From NCBI RefSeq assembly GCF_001949125.1, contig NZ_MSTI01000166.1, forward strand, positions 1 through 19,102: DNA of 19,102 nt, written 5' to 3'. The stretch is from Deinococcus marmoris (GTDB lineage Bacteria; Deinococcota; Deinococci; Deinococcales; Deinococcaceae). The notes beneath the pieces are model-generated. The model had not been told where the DNA came from and ran no database searches. It saw only the letters and a list, made by a program, of their open reading frames with translations. Positions 14,936 through 19,102 of the stretch are shown here, in pieces; position 1 is the stretch's first letter, and every line of letters begins with the position of its first letter. Made by a program: the position numbers and the translations under genes.

Positions 14936-15115
14936 TCAGTCTCTGCCGGGCGGATTGGGAGGCTGGTCCCCAGGATGGATCAGCTCGCGGCCCGCATGAC
15001 GCAACTCACGAATCCATTCTCCGAGACCTTTACCGATCTCCGGCAATTTCTTGGCACCGAACAGCAGCAGCACGACGACCAGGATCAGGATGATTTCCAG
15101 TGGGCCGAGGGACAT
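14936..15115 (-). CDS. tatA: Twin-arginine translocase subunit TatA/E
   Basis: A 59-residue protein. It starts [20 protein letters not shown], an N-out membrane helix, then the hinge [20 protein letters not shown], which is the TatA signature (FG, K-K-L-P-E, amphipathic helix), and a short polar tail ending PPGRD. A near-perfect Shine-Dalgarno AAGGAG lies five bases before the ATG. TatA forms the transport pore for folded proteins. It sits 40 bp downstream of the GMC gene, whose partner subunit bears a Tat signal, so it is likely dedicated to or co-expressed with that cargo. No tatC or tatB is in the window. The very short tail is unusual compared with housekeeping TatA. Confidence 0.9.
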   Translation of the reverse strand: MSLGPLEIILILVVVLLLFGAKKLPEIGKGLGEWIRELRHAGRELIHPGDQPPNPPGRD

Positions 15116-15155
15116 GGCACTCCTTGATCAGGTCAGCCTGACTGGTGGGGTGAGG

Positions 15156-16910
15156 TCACGTCAAAGGGCCAGGCGCTTTGATGTACCGCTTGACGATGGC
15201 GTCGGCCAGCCGATACGTCACTGCACCCACCGTACCAGTCGGGTTAAACCCGCTGTTGTGCGGGAATGAACTGGCACCCACCACGAACAGATTGGAAACC
15301 TGATGATGCTGCATGTAAGGGTTGACCACGCTGTTGGCAGGATCCATGCCCATGATGGCTCCACCCTGGTTGTGGGTACTCTGGTACGGCACGATGGTGT
15401 AATGCTCCGGGACACTGCGCCCAGCGACGTTTTTGGCCCCCATCTCGGTGAGGATCTTGACGTTGACTTCAGCCAGATACTGGCTGCGCTTGCGCTCATT
15501 TCCACGGTAATCGAAGGTCATGCGCACCAACGGGTGTCCGTAAGCATCGCGGTAGGTGGGATCGAGATCCAGATGGTTCTGACGGAAGGGCAGTGAGGCC
15601 ACCTGAGCGCCGATGCCCACTGAGGTGTTGTAGGCAGCGGCAGCGGCTTTCTTCCAGGCGCTGCCCCAGCCGGAACCGCCAGGATTGCTTTGAATGGGGC
15701 GCGCTCCCGTGGATGACGCCGAGATGGAGCCGCCATGCAGAAACCCCAGTCCAGTGTGATCAAAGTGGTCACCGTTGAAATCATCGATCACCACACTTTC
15801 TGAGCCGGCCCCGGCGAAGACTTTGAAATCTTTTCCGGTGATGGTGCCGCCTGCCCCGGCGCTGAGCTGGTAGGTGTAATTGCGCCCGACAATGCCCTTG
15901 TTGGTCACGGGATCGTAGATGTCGCCAATACCGGAAACCATCAGCAGTTTGACGTTGCCAAACGTAAAGCTGGTCAGGAAGATCATCTCGGCAGGCTGCT
16001 CGATCTCCTCACCCGTGATCAGATCGACGTAGGTCACGCTGACGGCCCGCTTTTTACTGCTGTCCATATTGACGCGCACCACGTTAGCGTCGTGGCGAAC
16101 TTCAAACTTGCCAGTCGCCAGCGCAGTCGGCAAGACCGTGTTGTTGGGGCTGGCTTTGGCGTTGTAATCGCAGCCAAAACGTTCGCAAAAACCGCAGTAC
16201 ATGCAGGCTCCCAGCGCCTGCCCGTCTGGGTTGGTGTAGGCCTGCGTCATGTTGGCCGAGGGACCAGGAAACGGGTGATATCCCAGATTCTGCGTGGCGT
16301 TCTGAAACAGGTCGCCAAGCTGCGAGCGCTTCATCGGCGGGTTGGGATATGCACGGGCGCGTGGCCCTTCAAAGGGATTGCCGCCGGCTTGGACCTTACC
16401 CTGCAAGTTACCCGCTGTGCCGCCGATGCCCGCCGTGTGTTCAAACTTGTCGAAGAACGGCTCCAGTTCTTGATAGGTCACGCCCCAGTCCTGAATGAGC
16501 ATGCCGTCGTCAATGGCCCCCTTGCCGTAACGCTTGACGGTCTGGCTGTAGATTTCAAAGTCATAGGGCGTCCAGCGCCAGGTCTGCCCGTTCCAGTGTG
16601 CGCCCGCACCGCCCGTACCATTGCCCAGCAAGAAGGACCCGAGCTGGCGCATGGGCAGCGCCATCTGATCCGCGCTGTTGCGAAAGGTCAGGGTGTCACG
16701 GCTGACGTCCTGCATCAGGCCGAAGCGGATGCCGTACTTGAGTTCGTCTCGGATGTGGGGAAAGGCAAATTCAACATTGGCGTCACGGGACTGGCCTCGC
16801 TCCAGGCCGACAACCGAAAGCCCTGCTCTGGTCAGTTCAGCGGCCAGAATCCCGCCCGTCCAGCCCACTCCAACCATGACCGCGTCCACCGACGGAAGCT
16901 TTTTCGACAT
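15156..16910 (-). CDS. GMC-family flavoprotein dehydrogenase (large subunit)
   Basis: A 584-residue oxidoreductase. The FAD-binding fold opens with VMVGVGWTGGILAAELTRAG (G14-x-G16-x-x-G19) ending in an acidic residue at GLERG. Further family features are NGTGGAGAHWNGQTWRW, a Cys-rich insert (GACMYCGFCERFGCDYN) typical of the gluconate/alcohol dehydrogenase branch, and the catalytic pair H513 (STHNQGG) and N556 (GFNPTGTVG), 43 residues apart. It has no signal peptide; such large subunits are exported together with a Tat-bearing small subunit, which is the gene just upstream. It would oxidise a sugar or alcohol and pass electrons to cytochrome c. GAGGAG lies about seven bases before the ATG. 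The substrate cannot be told from sequence. Confidence 0.92.
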   Translation of the reverse strand: MSKKLPSVDAVMVGVGWTGGILAAELTRAGLSVVGLERGQSRDANVEFAFPHIRDELKYGIRFGLMQDVSRDTLTFRNSADQMALPMRQLGSFLLGNGTGGAGAHWNGQTWRWTPYDFEIYSQTVKRYGKGAIDDGMLIQDWGVTYQELEPFFDKFEHTAGIGGTAGNLQGKVQAGGNPFEGPRARAYPNPPMKRSQLGDLFQNATQNLGYHPFPGPSANMTQAYTNPDGQALGACMYCGFCERFGCDYNAKASPNNTVLPTALATGKFEVRHDANVVRVNMDSSKKRAVSVTYVDLITGEEIEQPAEMIFLTSFTFGNVKLLMVSGIGDIYDPVTNKGIVGRNYTYQLSAGAGGTITGKDFKVFAGAGSESVVIDDFNGDHFDHTGLGFLHGGSISASSTGARPIQSNPGGSGWGSAWKKAAAAAYNTSVGIGAQVASLPFRQNHLDLDPTYRDAYGHPLVRMTFDYRGNERKRSQYLAEVNVKILTEMGAKNVAGRSVPEHYTIVPYQSTHNQGGAIMGMDPANSVVNPYMQHHQVSNLFVVGASSFPHNSGFNPTGTVGAVTYRLADAIVKRYIKAPGPLT

Positions 16911-16943
16911 AATTTTTCTCCTCTGTGCAGTTCAATTCCGGCA

Positions 16944-17699
16944 TCAATGAGAGTGAGGAGGATCGTCGGTAAAGTTGGCAATGCTCATGGGCGGCGCAGT
17001 AAACGGCGTTTTGTACTGCTCGATAATCTGCGCGTAGGTGGGCTGCACACCTGGGTAGCCAATCAGTTTCCAGCCAACCATCTGGGCGTTGCCGCCGTAT
17101 GTTGGATCGGCGAAAAAGCCTTCCTTGGTGTTCTGGAGTAGAAACGCGAAAAAGGTTGTAGCAGGCAGGCGACCCAGGTCAATGTCGCCCTTCTCCAGCC
17201 CGGTCAGCACCTTGTCCTGCTGGTCAGCCTTCAAGTCCGCGAAGTCGGCCTTGTACTGCTTTTGCGTCACTTCATTGATGCGCGGAATGGCGGCGCGGTA
17301 AACCTCGCTGGGCTTGAGCGGCAGTTGATAGCCCTGCTGCGGCGTGCCCTGTTGCCACGGCCCTTGCCAGTACCAGCGCCCGGCCTCTCCGTACCAGCCC
17401 GCCAACTGGCCATCGATGTAATACGAAACGCCCGCTTCAAGCGCGCCTGGACCCAAATTATCCTTGGGAATGAGCCGTGCCACCGCCGCCTCGATAAAGG
17501 CGATTTCCACCGGGTTGAAAAAAACGTAGGTGTAGGCCGTGGAGGTATCGCTCGGGGCGGCCATCTCCATGGCTGGCGGGGCTGGAGCCGGCGGGGGAGC
17601 CGTCTGCGCCTCGACAAGGCCGGGCCTGCCAAGCCCGACGGTGACCGCCACAAGGCCCAGACCTTTGAGAAAGTTTCGCCGCTCGTTCGTCTCTGACAT
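16944..17699 (-). CDS. Gluconate 2-dehydrogenase subunit 3 family protein (Tat signal)
   Basis: A 251-residue protein from the ATG at 17699, which has AGGAGG six bases upstream; the longer frame to 17804 is ignored for that reason. The N-terminus is a Tat signal: NERRNFLKGLGLVAVTVGLG with R7-R8, followed by a Pro/Ala-rich linker. The body is typical of small subunits of GMC dehydrogenases: FNPVEIAFIEAAVARLIPKD, GPGALEAGVSYYIDGQLAG and GRWYWQGPW. It binds the flavoprotein subunit and carries it through the Tat pore. It is the first gene of the minus-strand cluster, 33 bp before the GMC gene, and the promoter should lie in the AT-rich 17700-17950 region. Confidence 0.92.
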   Translation of the reverse strand: MSETNERRNFLKGLGLVAVTVGLGRPGLVEAQTAPPPAPAPPAMEMAAPSDTSTAYTYVFFNPVEIAFIEAAVARLIPKDNLGPGALEAGVSYYIDGQLAGWYGEAGRWYWQGPWQQGTPQQGYQLPLKPSEVYRAAIPRINEVTQKQYKADFADLKADQQDKVLTGLEKGDIDLGRLPATTFFAFLLQNTKEGFFADPTYGGNAQMVGWKLIGYPGVQPTYAQIIEQYKTPFTAPPMSIANFTDDPPHSH

Positions 17700-17825
17700 G
17701 GAGCCTCCTGCGGGTGACAACACTGAGGGCAGCCCAAAAGAGAACGCTGAATGATTTGACCAGCTTGCCCTCAGAACACAAAGGCGTCTGAAGTCAAACT
17801 CCATTTCAGCGGATTTTTAAATGTA

Positions 17826-17891
17826 CGTATCGAAAGTGCAGCTTGAATTGAAAACTCTTCACGAAAGAGCTGATTCAACTTCAATGATACG
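17826..17891. promoter_or_regulatory. Nested inverted repeats upstream of the dehydrogenase operon
   Basis: Three nested pairs share one centre: CGTATC (17826-17831)/GATACG (17886-17891), TTGAAT (17843-17848)/ATTCAA (17873-17878) and CTCTT (17855-17859)/AAGAG (17865-17869). The stretch is AT-rich for this genome. It could be an operator cluster for the minus-strand dehydrogenase operon or a relic of a small element. Confidence 0.4.
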
Positions 17892-17951
17892 AAGTCAAAA
17901 TTGATCCAAAAAAGGAAACTCTCTAGACCCTACGACTCTGATGAGGGGTTG

Positions 17952-18285
17952 TCAATATTGGTTGATGGACAGGAGCAATTTCTTCACAGCACATCCGGTA
18001 AGCTCGCCGCTGCCTGCACCAGTTGCTGCGCCTTGATCCCCTCCTCCCAGCCACACGGTCCAGGTGAGCGGGCGCAGCCGGGCCACCGCCAGGGCATCTT
18101 CAGGTAAGCCTGGATCGATGTGGATGATCTGGAGCAGGCCCACCTGTTCCCGTTGCTCCTCGGCAGCCTCCGGGGGCTGGCCGCGCTCAGCCAGTCTGGA
18201 CAGCATCTCAGCATAATTGACGGTCTGGATCACCGCCCCCGGCACCCGCTGGCCCACCGCCTGCGCTCCAGGTTCACCGAAGACT
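17952..18285 (-). pseudogene. PIN-domain (VapC-like) toxin remnant
   Basis: Open from a TAA at 18286-18288, the frame reads VFGEPGAQAVGQRVPGAVIQ, then TVNYAEMLSRLAERGQPPEA and ALAVARLRPLT, the middle part of VapC-type PIN domains (usual form VNLAEVLSRL; A-A-R-L-R). The first catalytic Asp segment is missing at the N-terminus. After RPLT the usual LGDRACLALA stretch is degenerate (WLGGGDQGAAT) and the tail is foreign. No antitoxin gene is beside it; that space is now the cold shock promoter. It is read as an inactive relic. A first start inside the frame would be at 18257. Confidence 0.5.
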
Positions 18286-18311
18286 TAAGGCGGCAGCGCC
18301 GAGGTGAGCCA

Positions 18312-18339
18312 TTGAATTCAAATAATCGCGTGCTATACT
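18312..18339 (+). promoter_or_regulatory. Cold shock gene promoter (sigma70-like)
   Basis: TTGAAT (18312-18317) and TATACT (18334-18339) are separated by 16 bp, and TGC just before the -10 gives an extended -10. A start near 18346 would leave a leader of about 85 nt, typical in kind for cold shock mRNAs. Confidence 0.65.
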
Positions 18340-18431
18340 TAGCACGAGTGGTCTTAAGTGCGGACTGGGGCAAGGGTGCTTCAAAGCATCTGCTCGGCGT
18401 CTTTCCGTATTTGGAATTCAAGGAGTAGAAC

Positions 18432-18692
18432 ATGGCTGTAGGTAAAGTGAAATGGTTTAACGCAGAGAAAGGCTTTGGCTTCATCGAAACACCCGGTAGC
18501 CCTGACGTGTTCGCGCACTTCAGCGCGATCCAGAGCAGTGGCTTCAAGAAGCTGAACGAAGGCGACGAAGTGGAATTCGAAGTCGAAGCTGGTCAGGGCA
18601 ACAAAGGCCCCCAGGCCAAGAACATCGTGGTCACGAAGGCTGGACCTGCACCTGCGTTCAACGACCGCCCTCGCCGCGACGACCGCTGGTAA
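18432..18692 (+). CDS. Cold shock protein, CspA family
   Basis: An 86-residue protein with the full cold shock domain: [16 protein letters not shown] with RNP1 at residues 13-18 and RNP2 DVFAHF at 25-30, then [19 protein letters not shown]. The C-terminus carries an extra ~15-residue Pro/Arg/Asp tail ([10 protein letters not shown]) beyond the ~68-residue E. coli-type protein. It binds single-stranded RNA or DNA and acts as an RNA chaperone. A strong Shine-Dalgarno sequence AAGGAG lies at 18420-18425, a sigma70-like promoter ~100 bp upstream and an intrinsic terminator downstream, so it is a single-gene unit. The symbol is left open because paralogues cannot be told apart. Confidence 0.95.
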   Translation: MAVGKVKWFNAEKGFGFIETPGSPDVFAHFSAIQSSGFKKLNEGDEVEFEVEAGQGNKGPQAKNIVVTKAGPAPAFNDRPRRDDRW

Positions 18693-18715
18693 TCGAACCA
18701 AACTTTCAAATTGGA

Positions 18716-18746
18716 GAAGGGAGCCTACAAAGGCTCCCTTCTTTTT
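18716..18746 (+). terminator. Intrinsic terminator of the cold shock gene
   Basis: A perfect 10-bp stem GAAGGGAGCC/GGCTCCCTTC with loop TACAAA, followed by TTTTT at 18742-18746. It lies 24 bp after the stop codon. Confidence 0.92.
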
Positions 18747-18777
18747 GGCGGATTCGGCTTATTGATCACCATATAAT

Positions 18778-19041
18778 CAATGGTTCGGACAGTTTTCAGC
18801 AGGTACGCTGCCAGCAGAACGGTGTTCTTCAACCGTTGCCCGAATTAAACTCAATCCGACACCGACACCTGGATTGATATTATTTATTTGCCCTGCCAGA
18901 CAGCCCTGTTGACCAATCGGAGACACATCACCTGAATACAGAGCATTCTGTGTCCAGCAGAGCCTTGGACGTCTCGCGACACCCCACTTTTTCTCCTCTC
19001 CATCCAGCACGCGACGCCACCCAAAACTGTCCGAACCATTG
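18778..19041. mobile_element. MITE-like element, 264 bp with 19-bp perfect inverted ends
   Basis: The left end CAATGGTTCGGACAGTTTT (18778-18796) is exactly inverted at 19023-19041. Each side is flanked by ATAAT (18773-18777 and 19042-19046), consistent with a 5-bp target duplication. The interior has one weak minus-strand frame and no recognisable transposase, so it would need a transposase in trans. The parent IS family is not identified. Confidence 0.75.
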
Positions 19042-19044
19042 ATA

Positions 19045-19102
19045 ATACGGATTCCGTTTGTAACGCCGCAGGAATCGGGACAGCGCCGATCCCTCCACTC
19101 CA
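19045..19102 (+). repeat. ATACGG interspersed repeat, copy E (cut by window end)
   Basis: Starts ATACGGATTCCGTTTGTAAC and keeps the inner block CGGGACAGCGCCGATCCCT before the window ends. Its first two bases are shared with the right ATAAT of the MITE-like element, so that element is inserted at the very edge of this copy. Confidence 0.8.

Noticed and set aside
16092..17141. 349-codon plus-strand frame opposite the GMC and subunit 3 genes
   Set aside because: Antisense to two well-supported genes, crossing their boundary, with no recognisable motif.
18777..19010. 77-codon minus-strand frame within the MITE-like element
   Set aside because: No transposase motif, no ribosome binding site, and it begins within the element interior; probably chance.

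Overview
The window looks like an accessory stretch of a high-GC bacterial replicon, most likely Deinococcus or a close relative. This is an inference from gene content: an HD-phosphohydrolase/polynucleotide kinase of the D. radiodurans DRB0098 type, a Tat-exported GMC dehydrogenase set, a DVFAHF-type cold shock protein, and a family of short interspersed repeats resembling the small noncoding repeats of Deinococcus. No tRNA, rRNA or CRISPR array was found.

Layout. 1-1.4 kb: the 3' end of a transposase, a small membrane protein and a lipoprotein. 1.65-5.7 kb (+ strand): a compact nucleic-acid repair operon with a COG3541-type nucleotidyltransferase carrying an extra N-terminal beta-rich domain, a DEDDh 3'-5' exonuclease, an unknown small protein, a minimal RNA ligase and an HD-PNK end-healing enzyme. 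At its end lies a frameshifted, truncated second nucleotidyltransferase. 5.8-7.3 kb: a K+/H+ (CPA1) antiporter with a C-terminal TrkA_C-like domain. 7.3-7.75 kb: a repeat copy, a strong hairpin and a 17-bp tandem repeat. 7.75-10.3 kb: a membrane protein divergent from a NarL/DesK-type histidine kinase and response regulator pair. 10.3-14.3 kb: a decayed region with small broken genes, a secreted protein, an unknown HTH-containing protein, a tyrosine recombinase fragment, a DUF1990 protein and three more repeat copies. 14.3-17.7 kb (- strand): an apparent operon of gluconate-2-dehydrogenase-like subunit 3 (Tat signal), GMC oxidoreductase, tatA and cytochrome c. 17.95-18.3 kb: a PIN-domain remnant. 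18.3-18.75 kb: a cold shock gene with a recognisable promoter and terminator. 18.78-19.04 kb: a 264-bp MITE-like element with 19-bp perfect inverted ends and a 5-bp direct repeat, abutting another copy of the interspersed repeat.

Functionally, the first operon would heal 2',3'-cyclic or phosphate ends (HD domain), phosphorylate 5'-OH ends (kinase), ligate (RNA ligase), trim (exonuclease) and possibly add nucleotides (nucleotidyltransferase), so a self-contained RNA repair pathway is the best reading. The second operon would fold a dehydrogenase in the cytoplasm, export it through Tat with its own TatA, and pass electrons to a secreted cytochrome c. The most unusual elements are the repair operon with its decayed second nucleotidyltransferase, the interspersed repeats whose ends covary, and the MITE-like element.
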